The notes under the pieces are model-generated. The model saw nothing but the letters and a program-made list of their open reading frames with translations, had not been told where the DNA came from and did no database searches. Position numbers and translations under genes: made by a program. This document shows, piece after piece, positions 46,641-57,902 of a stretch of DNA of 64,000 nucleotides (within the stretch, counting starts at the first letter, position 1; every line of letters starts with the position of its first letter). The stretch is from positions 868,001-932,000 of the forward strand of contig JAKZZE010000011.1 in the NCBI GenBank assembly GCA_024220505.1, in the 5' to 3' direction. The stretch comes from Rhizopus arrhizus (Eukaryota > Mucoromycota > Mucoromycetes > Mucorales > Rhizopodaceae).

Positions 46641-48327
46641 ATGAATAGTAAGAGGAAATATTTACATAAAAGAATACACATTTTTAATTCTCTTTCTTTT
46701 TAGCTATTAGGAAAGGATCCACACTTAGCGAGGTAAGAAAAAGATAGAATGATCAAATGACCCAAATTAATATAAAGTCAAAAGAAACAAGGAACAAAAA
46801 CGACAGAAACAGCCACAACAACAACAACAACAGAAATCTTGCATCCAAAGCTACACGGTTATGTCGGATTTTCTAATTTACCAAATCAAGTTCATCGTAA
46901 ATCAGTGAAATCAGGCTTCCAATTCACCTGCATGGTTGCTGGTATGTGTGTTAATATCAGCTTGTAAAAAATGATTTTAACCTTTTCATAGGCGAGTCTG
47001 GCTTGGGAAAATCGACACTGATCAATACTTTATTTAACACCCGATTGCATCCTGGAAAGGATTATACGCTCAAATTAGAAAAGGAGCCAAAGACAGTTCA
47101 AATCCATTCGATCTCTGCTGATATTGAAGAAAATGGTGTGAAATTGAAGTTGACTGTGATAGATACGCCCGGTTTTGGTGATTTTATCAATAACGATCAA
47201 AGGTAGAGAAAAGTATAAAAAGAAAGCAGGATGCTAACGTCAGTGCAAGTTGGAAACCGATTTTAGATGAAATCGAAGGTAGATTTGATATGCATTTGGA
47301 ACAAGAAGCACGCGTTCACCGCAGTCGTATGATGGATAATCGAATCCATGCTTGCATCTATTTTATTGCTCCCACAGGTCATTCGTAAGTGCAGCTGCTG
47401 AAAGTAGTTTTGGATTTTAATCTCACATAGCTTAAAACCCCTTGATATTGAATTCATGCGTCGTCTTCATACACGAGTGAATCTAATTCCTGTGATTGCC
47501 AAGTCCGATACAATGACGGATGAAGAAATCATGGACTTTAAGCATCGTATATTGAATGACATTGAATACCATCAAATTCAAATCTATCAAGCACCTATTT
47601 ACGAATATGATGATGTGGAGACTGTGGCTGAAAACAGAGAAATTATGTCCAAAATTCCTTTTGCTGTCGTTGGTTCCATTAAAGAATTTAGTCTCAAGGG
47701 GGGCCACAGAGTTCGTGGAAGAATGTATCCTTGGGGTGTTATTGAAGTTGATAATGAAGATCACTGTGATTTTGTAAAGCTTAGACAGATGTTAATTCGG
47801 TAAAAAGACATGTTACCTGTTTTATTTGATAGGAGGACTGATGTGTATTCTGCAGTACGCATATGGAAGAACTCAAGGAACAAACGAATGATGTGATTTA
47901 TGAGAATTATCGTACAGAGAAATTATCTGCTATGGGCATTCAACAGGATGCTTCTGTGTTTAAAGAAGTTGAGTAAGTAAAATGAATGACAAGTGACCAT
48001 AGACTGATTGTAAAAGTAGTCCTGTTGAAAGAATGGAACAAAAACGTATAACTCATGAACAAAAATTATCTAAATTAGAAAGTGAGATGAATGCTATTTT
48101 ACATGCAAAGGCACAAGATAAAGAAAAGAAATTGAAGCAGTCTGAACAAGAGGTAAAATGATTATGAAATGGATATAACAATTTTTATTCATATTTTACA
48201 AAAGTTATACAATCGTCACAAGGAAATGAAGGCAGCACTTGATAAACAGTTGGCAGAGCTTGAAGAAAAGAAGCGTCGATTGGAAATAGAAAGAACAAAG
48301 AAAAAGGGCTTCACGTTCAATAAATAA
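46641..48327 (+). CDS. Septin
   Basis: GTP-binding filament protein of the septin ring and cortex. Inferred exons: 46641-46647, 46704-46732, 46785-46941, 46992-47202, about 47235-47383, about 47431-47801, then three or four short exons to 48327. The first coding exon is just 7 nt (ATGAATA). After a short Thr-rich N terminus comes [27 protein letters not shown]1 is [10 protein letters not shown]3 is DTPGFGD, followed by [20 protein letters not shown]4 AKSD and the septin-unique [19 protein letters not shown]. The last 100 residues are a coiled coil ([44 protein letters not shown]) ending KGFTFNK. The C-terminal coiled coil fits the Cdc3/Cdc12 groups; I do not assign a subgroup. It converges with the next gene, with 4 nt between stop codons. 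Confidence 0.93.
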
Positions 48328-48331
48328 TAAA

Positions 48332-48580
48332 TCAGAGTGACTTGATTGACTTGTCCAATTTTTTTAAACATCGATCTAAACGTCTCACTTGTGCCATCAA
48401 ATCGTCATATTCTCTGCAGATTTCTTCATTGATTTCTTCCCATTCTGGATCTGGATAGATTGAGAATGCGTTCTTTAGTGACATGAATATGATTTCTATT
48501 GATTCTCGGCCGATACGAAGATCGTCTAATGTGTCTTGAAGTGTTTGTAATTTTTTAGTTTTATCTACAATACGAGTCAT
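48332..48580 (-). CDS. Small coiled-coil hypothetical protein
   Basis: 82 residues, single exon, starting MTRIVDKTKKLQTLQDTLDDL and ending LDRCLKKLDKSIKSL. Highly charged and mostly helical, with two heptad-like segments around a central FSIYPDPEWEEIN. No known domain recognised. Its size and helical build are like small subunits of larger assemblies (for example kinetochore or Mediator components), but nothing allows a choice. It starts 178 bp from the divergent start codon of the next gene, and ends 4 nt from the septin stop. Confidence 0.55.
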   Translation of the reverse strand: MTRIVDKTKKLQTLQDTLDDLRIGRESIEIIFMSLKNAFSIYPDPEWEEINEEICREYDDLMAQVRRLDRCLKKLDKSIKSL

Positions 48581-48758
48581 GATGAAAGAAGAGATGGTAG
48601 AATATGTGTTCTTTTTATATATGACACTTTAGAAACTACCTTAATCAGATCATGTCTCCATTAAGTAAAATTCGTTACACACATTCGTTCATATATATTT
48701 GGGAAAGCGCCGGTTATTTCCATCAGACTTCCGATTTCTTTTCTTTTCTTTTTCAGAA

Positions 48759-49545
48759 ATGCTAATTTCGGAAGAATACCGCCAAGAACTTTTAGAATAT
48801 TTTCCAGAAATATTCAAGAAAGGTTTGAATTCGTTCTTGTCATTCTTTTTGGTAACAAGAAGCCTTTAGACCTTTATTACGAGCTTACTAAACAAGTTAC
48901 ACAATGCTTTGTTGAAGGAAAGGACCCCTTTCCAGAACTGATGACAAATGAAAATGTGGAAACAATTAATAATTCACTTAAATGGAAATTGTCATTGTCC
49001 GTCTTGAAAAGAATTGACACTGTTACAACTTATTGGTCCTCTTCTTTAAGTATAAATAGGACATTGTTACTCTTAGAACATCCAATCATCAGTGAGCAAG
49101 TGATGCCAGACAAATGGCTTTGGAAAGAAAAATTCAACTTTTTCCCAACAAGACAAATACCTGATTGCCCTGAGATCCAATCTCCTTTGTTCGATCATGG
49201 CAAGGTACAATTAAAGTCAGATGCAGTCCTTCATCGTCTTGCTCGTTTTACAGACTGCATAAATTCAGGCAAGTTTTTTTTTTTTTTTTTTTTTTGCTGA
49301 TTGCGGAACAATTAAAAATAATTTCAACATCAGACAAACAAAGAAAAAGAGTAAACATCGGTCGACCCCAGCTGAAAAACGATAAAAGTCTTGTCAGGAT
49401 TCCAGCTCAACAAAACTCAAACCTTAAAGTACCTTTCTTGCCTCAAGCTCACATCAACAGCTTTCAATCTACCTTTAATCAAGGCAGACTTGTTTCCAAA
49501 TTAAAGGAGACATGCGAACTTGATTACTTGAGATTCAAATTTTAA
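48759..49545 (+). CDS. Hypothetical protein
   Basis: Three inferred exons: 48759-48822, 48870-49268 and 49334-49545. They give 675 nt, or 224 aa. The start is MLISEEYRQELLEYFPEIFKK. A helical middle has WKLSLSVLKRIDTVTTYWSSSL. The end is basic (DKQRKRVNIGRPQLKNDKS) and closes with LDYLRFKF. The first intron is 47 nt with a weak GTTTGA donor. The second appears to be a GC-AG intron (CAG/GCAAGT) containing a long T run. Without these introns the ORF is broken, so if the splicing is wrong this would be a pseudogene. Not recognised; no signal peptide or membrane segment. Confidence 0.5.
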
Positions 49546-49647
49546 TCATCATTTATTTGAAGATTTTGTAATAAACTTGCAAACGTTTGATGATTCATTA
49601 CGTTCTCTATTAAAAAAAAAAAGGAATGTTAAATAAACATACATCAT

Positions 49648-52600
49648 TCATTTCCTAGTACCTTCGCAATCCCATAGTATCTTTGACCACAACTCATTCA
49701 TCAAAAGCAAATTTCTGTTACCAAGAATAATTAAATGCCTTTTGGCTCGTGTCAGAGCTACATTAATACGAGGTTCATTATGCATAAAGGCGCTTTCAGA
49801 TGTGCGTACAGTAGACAAAATAATCACGTTCTTTTCTCCTCCTTGAAAGGCATCCACAGTGGAGATTTGAACGCTTTTGGTAAGGGAATTGTTACCCATT
49901 GCATCCAAACGTTCCGACAATTTATCTGCTTGTTCTTTATCTGGACATGATTGTTAGTGCCTTTGTGATAGGGTAATACAACATTTACTTACATAAACTA
50001 ATCACTCCCAGATCGTTTGGAGGGACTCGCAAGTCGACCATCGATTGGATAATATGGGCAGATACGTCAACTTCAGTGTCATTCCAAAAAGAATTTGTTC
50101 TTAATGATTTTTGTTCCTATTTGAGCAAGTTTAAAAGTGTTTTATGAAATGCATGTATATTTTTATTTTATTTTTTTTATTTTTTTTACCATGCCACCAA
50201 CATCAACAAAAATGACTGTCGGCAGTCCTTCTATCAGTGGTTTACGGTCTTCTGCTGTGACACCATTAAGTAACCTGCGATCATAAAATAGCTTGTTACT
50301 TATAGCAGATATTTTAGGATGACACTATATATAGTTTTTAATAAAATTTGTATGTGTATCTATTGCAATTGGTCTTACTCTATATTGGGTTTTTAACATA
50401 ATCGAATCATGTCCCATCTATTGATTCATATTTAGCATTCAAGGAAAGAAAAAAAAATATTATTTTATTTCTTGCTACCTCAATAAATCGATCAAACAAT
50501 GTCTTGTCAAGGCCTTTACCTATTTTATTATCTTCTGCTGGTGAAACAAGTGTAGGTGGTAACTGCAAAGGATCACCAATCATCACCAATCGATTACATG
50601 AGAACCTAGCCAAGGGTACCATCGTCAGTGGTTCCATTAGCTGCGAAGATTCATCTACCAAAACCAAGGGAAACTTGACATCATTAAATATTTCAAAGGT
50701 GGACGACATGAATGTGGTGCCTACGACGTTGGCTGTATGGATTTGAGTTGCGCTTTCTGATTTACGAAACCGTTGAATGGCAGTTGCGATATGATCCAAA
50801 TCTTCTTCCGAATTTTGTCCATCATCCAGCATTTGTTCCAATTCTTTTAATTCTATATAAAGCAAAAAAAAAAAATGAACACTTTATATTAATTTGTAAG
50901 GTTTTAAGGTACCTTCGTTACTAGATATTCTTGCTTTTGCTGTAAAGGGTAACAGATTCTTTGCAATCTTTTTCATACTTCCGATTCTTATAAAGTGATC
51001 ATATCCAAGTTTTAAAAGAGTTTGTAAGATGCGGTCTACAGCTACATTCTATAAATAGAACAATCTGAGATTCAAGTTCTATTTTCGCATAAAGCATGTA
51101 CAACTTACTGTCATTGAGGAAACCAAAATTTTGAATTGAATTTGATCTTCTGACGCCCGATGTGTATTCACTGCTTCCAGTAATTCTTGGATAAATATAA
51201 TAATCACTGCTGCGAGAAAGCTATCTAAAATTAATAACAAAATTGTAAATATCGATTTAATGTACCTTTTTCCTGATCCATAAACACCATGCACTAATAC
51301 AACAGGATGCTCTGTATCTTCATTCCATCCAGGCGCAGTAATAACCGATGAAGCAACTCGTCGTAAAACACTGTTTAATAAAGTAAATAATACGGTTTTT
51401 GTCTATTTAATCATTTTCTTTACCTTTCTTGGTCATTATTTAGCTTATAGCGATCAATAGTCTCATAAAGTCTAGCTTCTATATCAACACAATCATCTCT
51501 TCTTAATTGAATGCTTGCCAAGGTGGGCATCGGTGCAGGTGGTAACAAGTCCTTTTTCTTTCTTTGGCTTTCACCCAAAATATAACGTAATAAAGGTAAT
51601 TCTTCCAACTTATCCTCCAAGGTGTCCAACATCATGAATTCTGAACTGGCTGATATCGTTCGTAATGCATAAATATGGCGAGTCTCGCTCACTACCTTGG
51701 CTGATACACGGGCGTCTCTTGGCGATATGCAATCAATCTAATATCTCAACTTAAACACTTGTGTCCCTCTATGAATTTTTTTTTATTACCTCCAAAGTGC
51801 CATCTGAAAAAGGACCAAAATAAACACTTCTTGCAAGAAATGTTTGACTTGGTTCAAAACTAGGTAGTTTCGAAATCACCCAGATATCATCCTTGTTGTA
51901 TTTAGAGTAGTGCTCCTTGTTTCGAATGACAAGGCGATATCGTGAAGTATCTTGGTATCGACCATCTCCTTTGATTTCACAATCAACGTACATGCCTAAT
52001 CCTTTGGCTCGAATTATTCTTTCTAATTCATTCCCTTGCTTTCCAGCAGCATATTTTTCATAGATTGAATAAAAATAAATACTGTAATTTAATAATAAAA
52101 TCTATTGACAGTTAGAATATAGTATATGAGTCTTGAATCCTATTTATACTTACATCCAAATGTTCATAAATAATTTTTTTAAATGTGTCTCTATAAACAT
52201 TCACGTTGGCCTAGTAGAAAAATATAAGTTTAAATGTTGTATGTGTATTTTTGATGCTTTACAAATTTCGTAGGTACAACTTTAGTTCTTTTCGGATACT
52301 TTCTTGTCTTCAAAACATTCAATGCCTTTCTTGAACTTGGGAATTGTAATGTTGCTGCTGTATATCTGATGATAAAATTAGTTCAGGCTTCTGTTGGTTG
52401 GTTGTCACTTACACTCCTTCTACAAAGGGGCTCTTAAATGGTTTGGCAGTAACATCAGAAGCTGAAGGTTCAGCTGTATCTTGTGGTGCTGTTTCAACGG
52501 TAATATCAGATGCTGTAATAAATGAATTAGGAAGTTTAGAGCTATGAAAAGACAACGTGTTAGGTTCAATTCACAAAAAAAAAAAAAAAAAAAAATACAT

Positions 52601-53410
52601 TGATAAATTGCTTTTTTTGGTGTCGTTCTTATTTACAGTGGGCAGTGAGGGTCTAGATAGCCCATAACGTACTCTTTTTGGTTGAGGTGGTATTGTGTGA
52701 TTTACAGTATTCAATGTTGTTGGTGTTTCAATGTTGTCTTGAACGGTTGGTAACAATGATGATGCTTTTGACTGTATAGTAGGAGTTGAGGGTGTATCGC
52801 CGAGAACCATGGGCTCATTTGTATCCGCAATATCCTCGAGTTCTTCAGGGTCAATGCTGATAAGTCTTTGTTTTCTTTTGAGTGGAGAGACAAACTTTTT
52901 CATACGAATGCCATTTGGTGTGGATAAAGGTTGTGTTCGAGGCGTGTTGACAGTAGGAATATTAACAAGATTGCTTGGTGTGATAGAACGTGTTATTTCC
53001 TTTGGCACTGCCGATAATGTCGATGCTGCGGGAATATGATTGAGTACAATAGAATGAGGTGCTCTTGTAGCAGCACTTGGTTTGTCTACAATAGGTGCTG
53101 CGCCAGTATGTGCCTGGATGGAATCATCATCACATGCTTCAATAGTAACAATATGTCCATCAAATTCAATTTCATCACCAACAGAAGGCACATTTCCTTT
53201 ATAAAACTTTCGATCAATGTTGTATCCCTTTTCGTCTGTTAATACAAGCTACATAGATGTTATTAGCTGAATTTTATTTTTGATGTTTTTGTGTATTACT
53301 TTTTTGTTGTTTTCATAATATTTCATTGTACCGTCTTGCCATGTTTTAAACTTTTTTGTCTTTTGTGTCGTAAATAGTACTGTAAAATGAACAACTACAT
53401 TGTCTGTCAT
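49648..53410 (-). CDS. ZGRF1-like DNA helicase (DUF2439 plus Upf1-like SF1 helicase)
   Basis: Multi-exon gene starting at ATG 53410. Clear early exons are 53410-53300 and 53248-52599. The last begins near 49936 and ends 49648. N terminus: DUF2439 fold (VHFTVLFTTQKTKKFKTWQDG, LVLTDEKGYNIDRKFYKGN, GDEIEFDGHIVTIE), shared with yeast Mte1 and human ZGRF1. A Pro/Thr-rich linker follows, with PLKRKQRLI. C terminus, SF1 helicase: Walker A VLVHGVYGSGK, then NVAVDRILQTL, motif II LVDESSQ, motif III GDPLQLPPT, motif IV TQYR, then VQISTVDAFQGGEKNVIILSTVR and INVALTRAKRHLIILG. I did not find the GRF zinc finger. ZGRF1 and its relatives help process recombination intermediates and crosslinks. Divergent from the DUF262 gene. 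Confidence 0.85.
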
Positions 53411-53548
53411 TATTATTATCAAAGAATAAAAAGTTTTTTTTTTCTTGTTTGCTGTGCTTTTTTTTTTTTATCAGCATAAAGTCGTGACTTTGTTTTTAGT
53501 TTTAGAATTGAGGGGAGAGTGAGAGAAAATGCTCTTTTTTATTTTTTA

Positions 53549-53581
<33 letters not shown>

Positions 53582-53602
53582 AAAACCGAGTAAATCTTCA
53601 AC
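53411..53602. promoter_or_regulatory. Bidirectional promoter, ZGRF1-like helicase / DUF262 gene
   Basis: Only 192 bp separate the two divergent start codons. It includes a 25-nt T tract (53549-53573) that could act as a nucleosome-free poly(dA:dT) element (inference). Confidence 0.5.
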
Positions 53603-55270
53603 ATGTCCTCACCTGCATTACCAAGGGCCAAAACAAGAGCATTACCCGCTTGGAAATTAAAAGGTTGTGATTTACATGACAGCAAACATGAAACTAACTC
53701 TTTTTTCCAGAATCTATTGATAGACAAAAAATCTACTTAGTAACATTTAACCAAATATGCACATGTCTTTTTTTTATTTATTAAAGCAAACAATAGGATG
53801 CTCCTTATCAAAGAGATATTGTATGGGACACACAAAAAATGAGTGGATTGATTGATTCAATTTTAAACAATTATTATATACCTCCCCTTGTATTCGCTAT
53901 TAGGGAACTAGCTTTTAAAAATACGCGTGTTTGCATTGACGGAAAACAACGTTTGACATCTATTTATAGGTAAGCAAAAAAAGGAAGTTATTATACATAA
54001 TCATATTGACATTTATCATAGATTTATGAATAACGAAATCCCATATATTGATAAATCCTCAGGAGAAACGATTGAATATTATTTTTGTCAAAATACAGAA
54101 GAAAGCGCGAATACACAAGCCATGCATCGAAGTAAATACATCAAATGTTTTCAGTGTCTGTTCTATATAAACAATTATATGTTTTTATATTGAAGCTTGC
54201 CATCAACAAGAAAGATAACGGTCATTGTTATGTTAGGCGGACACTGATTGCTTTATTTATGTGAAACTAAAACATTTTGTTAGCAAACTTTGGAGGTGTG
54301 AGGAAATACTTGAGTATAGAAGCAGCTGAACGCTTTAATAATTATGAGTTTGTCTGTGGTAAGGAAACAAGATAAAATCTATACCTTTTCTTTTACATTA
54401 TTCTTTTTTTTTATAGTTGAATATGCGGACGTATCTGAAGATGACGAAGTAAGATGATTATTTATATCCAGAATCAAAATTTATAACTTTTCGGCTTAGT
54501 TTGAAATCTTTAACAGAGTACAACTAGGTGTATCCATCACAGCAGCAGAAAAGCTTCGTGCAAACAATTCAGAAAGCGCGAAAAAAGTAAATGAGTTAGT
54601 GAACGAGTTCTCACAGTTGGAAGTTTTGTTGCACAACAAGGGCACAGCCGCCGTTTTCCAAGCTATCACTCAGATTCTTCTTGTTATCAAGTATGGAAAA
54701 GATGAATTCAGGGTGCACACACCCTCCCAGAACCACTTTATCGCCAGCAACGAACCTATTTCCCAAGAATGGTTTGGTAAGGCGCGATTTGTTTTAGAAC
54801 GTTTGACAACGATGAGTAGAGATACAGAATGCATGAATGTTTTCACTAGACATCCAATCAAAAACACCAAACATTTATGGAAGCGTATCGAATTATTGTC
54901 CTTTAGCAGCTATCTCGCTCTTACAGACCGACATCGGTCTTTGCATGACTTAGCTGAGGACTGCAAAGAGATGAGAAAGTTTATGAATGAGAGATACAGT
55001 GGGAAAATGTATGTTGGCATAGAGTATTACAAAAAGGCCATGGAGTGGGCAGAAGAGAAACTGAAAACGGTGGAATTTGAAGCATCAGAAGAAGAGTTTG
55101 AGGCAGAGCTAAATGAGCTCTCGGATGAAGAGGTGGATGAGTTGAAATACGACTCTGATGAACAATTACCCCTAATACCAGTGAAGCGATCAAGACGCAA
55201 TATGGTTGCCACCGCGAAAAGAGGTGCAAAAGTTGAAAGGGGTGGAAGAGGAGCAAGAGTGCGTAGATAG
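53603..55270 (+). CDS. DUF262-domain protein (ParB/GmrSD-like fold)
   Basis: Inferred exons: 53603-53663, 53711-53739, 53797-53969, 54022-about 54131, an uncertain part to 54359, about 54418-54449 and about 54500-55270. The DUF262 core reads APYQRDIVWDTQKMSGLIDSIL, YYIPPLVFAI, then CIDGKQRLTSIYRF, matching the DGQQR motif shared by ParB-like nuclease folds and the bacterial GmrSD endonuclease N domain. Further on come YEFVCVEYADVSEDDEFEIFNRVQLGVSITAAEKLRA, as in fungal DUF262 proteins. The C terminus has a helical region, an acidic run (EASEEEFEAELNELSDEEVDEL) and a basic RG-rich tail (KRGAKVERGGRGARVRR) that could bind nucleic acid. Exon structure between 54131 and 54300 is unresolved. Function in fungi unknown. 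Confidence 0.8.
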
Positions 55271-57197
55271 TATGACTATTGTTTATTTATTGTGTATAAA
55301 AAAAATGAATGCTTTATATGCTTATGAATCTATTTGCAATTGTTTTTTTTTTACAATGAACTTAAGAGTGGGTTTTATTAAAATATCAAAAGTGGATATA
55401 GAAAAAGATGGCTTTGTTTATTTTTGTGCCGAATATGATTAATGGACAAAGATAAAGGTGATGGTAGCTGGATGTGCGAAACAGACATGGGAGAGACATC
55501 AGCATACAGTAAACAGTCCTGAAATGAGGCAATTCAGTGTTGTCAAAGCAGTAAAAATCCTGATTTATTGAAAATCAGACTGCGTAGAAAGATGAGAAAG
55601 AAAGGCGGCTGATGATCAGGCTGGCGAAAAATAAACTGAAAAATATCTACAAAAACACAACCCATTCATACTTGAATCAAAAGCTACCCCAAATATTGTC
55701 TTAAACAGGCTTTTATTATAAAAAGTTGAACAAAGTATTTTTATCGGCCACGAAAATAATAGTCAAGGTGATTGAGAGGTTGAATGAAGAAGGACTAGTG
55801 TTTGGTGCTTATTGATTAAGACGACCTTTCGAACAAGATACACTTTCATAACCTCCTTGTATGGACTACCTGATGTTTTTTATCTTAATAAAATAACTGT
55901 GGATTCTTTTGTTTAATTGAAAAAGTCGATGTTTATAAGACTAAAAGTTGATTGAGTATGATTAAATATATGCATTTCATTTTCAATATTAGGCTATCTG
56001 TTATTCAGATCTTATCGTACGTATTGAACATAATGCGTTTGGATTATCTTTAATGCCTCTACCAGCCATTCAATGATTGGAATTTGCATAGAGCCACATG
56101 CTTTACACATAGATAATATAAATCCTTGTAATCAATTTTCATAATTTGTTTTGATTGATGATTATTGCATATGAGTCAGTTGGCCAAAAATTTAGATGAA
56201 ATACAATGGTGTAATCATGGCATAGAGTAAAGCGAGCTTTTTTTTTATAACATTGATAGCACGATTTTAGGCTCTTGCTGTTGTTTAAAAAAAATGCTAT
56301 TAAACACATGTTTTTATTCATGTTCTTCATTATTAAAAATAAATTAACAAGTATCCAAAAGTTGAAAACACTTCATCCATATATTGCTAACAGTTCAACT
56401 AGTATATTTTTTCATCAATGCAATTAAAAGTTCAAAGTAAAAAATCACAGTTTAATTTTCAATTTCCGCGGGAAGCTCTGTGATGACAATCTTTTCCTTC
56501 TATGGTAAGAGGCTAGTGTACCTTAAAATCCAACATTTGTATGTCACTCGCCACAGTAACACTAAATGACGAAAGTAACACAGATGAAAATGCACTATGA
56601 TTACGTCATGATGCATCTATCTTGTAAAAAAAAAGGTTGGCCTGTGTGGTTATGATAGTTAATGCGTCTCCTTGGTTTAGTTTAATATCTGAATTATGTA
56701 ATGAGAATGCATTAGTAGAATAAGTAATTATAAAACAAATAAAAGAAAGAAATGGGCTTTAGTTCAAATTTTATCAAAATCTATCTTGATCTGTTGAACG
56801 TCATTTTGTTCTATTGTTACACATTAAATACAAAAAGAGAACTTGTGGAATAAATATGATTGGTAATAAACAATAAAAAACAAAAGGAGAAAACACTCAG
56901 TGTAACAAAACTTGACATATTTTCAGTATTTGGTCAACATCCGTCTGTTCCGTTTCTTGTGTTTACAAAATGAGGGTATTTTTTTTTATTGATGTGGTAC
57001 TGAATTATATACAAATATATAAAAAAAAAGATGTTGTATAAATAATGAAGAATTAAAGACTGTGCACACATAGGGCATATGTGAATAATAAATAAATGGT
57101 GTCAACATAAGGGCCGCTTGAAGTCAAAGGAATGTATTAAATCATAGAATAGCATAAAATGGTGAACGAGAGAATAAATAAGCAAGTGATCATGAAT
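55271..57197. other. Gene-poor region, no gene seen
   Basis: About 1.9 kb of AT-rich DNA. The stretch 55440-55800 is less AT-rich and may be an old repeat, but no frame reads as a known protein. Confidence 0.5.
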
Positions 57198-57902
57198 TTA
57201 GATTGTTGTATGAAGGCTAGCACAGTCATAGGTAGAGAGACCATTGTCACTGAAAAGAATGTCATCGAAATTTAAAAGTGGGTAAAAATCATACAGTTGA
57301 TCAAAGCTATAAAGTTCATTGTTATTGACACAAGGTTGATAATACAACTGCTGGTAGTCATATGTTACATTGCAGGTCGTGTTGTCAAACAAAGGAGCAG
57401 GCTGGGTATAATTAACCATGGGTGTCGCATGTGTGAGGGTTGTGTCTACAGATGAGCAAGGAGAAGTCATGTAAGGAGGAGGGCTGATTACTTCGAATTC
57501 TTTAAGACTCGCGATTTTGCTTTCCAATTTAGCGATTTTACGTTCAAGGTGACTAGCTTGCAATTTGACTTCACCATAAGCCGTCAAAAGTTCCTTTTCT
57601 TTTTCACAAAGACGCGTAGCGGATTTGGTTTCTTCTAATTCGGATTCACTTGTCTTGTAAGCATGATGAATACTTTGAAGATTAACGATTACTGTTGCCA
57701 AAGAATCATGAGCAAACTCTAATTCACCCTCGAGCTTGTTAATTTCTTTTTGAGAACATGGAACAGGTTTGGGGTGTTTGCTTGACAATTCGCGTATTGC
57801 CTTACGCGTTAAATTTTTTGCTGGTTGGCGCTTTTGAATACGAGTATTAGGCTTTTGGGTACGTTGAACTGCCCACTTGAGAGTTTTTCCTGAGTTATTC
57901 AT
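57198..57902 (-). CDS. Coiled-coil hypothetical protein with Tyr/Asn/Asp-rich tail
   Basis: Intronless, 234 residues. Residues 1-45 are basic (KTLKWAVQRTQKPNTRIQKRQPAKNLTRK). Residues about 50-135 form a long coiled coil (EINKLEGELEFAHDSLATV, ESELEETKSATRLCEKEKELLTAYGEVKLQASHLERKIAKLESKIASL). The rest is low complexity, rich in Tyr, Asn, Thr and Asp, ending DFYPLLNFDDILFSDNGLS, an acidic-hydrophobic stretch like a transactivation region. A basic region before a coiled coil recalls bZIP-type factors, but the basic motif is not canonical. Not recognised. A TATA-like ATATAA lies near 57956 on the opposite strand sense, upstream of the start. Confidence 0.6.
   Translation of the reverse strand: MNNSGKTLKWAVQRTQKPNTRIQKRQPAKNLTRKAIRELSSKHPKPVPCSQKEINKLEGELEFAHDSLATVIVNLQSIHHAYKTSESELEETKSATRLCEKEKELLTAYGEVKLQASHLERKIAKLESKIASLKEFEVISPPPYMTSPCSSVDTTLTHATPMVNYTQPAPLFDNTTCNVTYDYQQLYYQPCVNNNELYSFDQLYDFYPLLNFDDILFSDNGLSTYDCASLHTTI

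Noticed and set aside
55440..55810. Less AT-rich patch after the DUF262 gene, considered as a hidden gene or transposon
   Set aside because: No frame reads as a recognisable protein and no inverted or direct terminal repeats were found.
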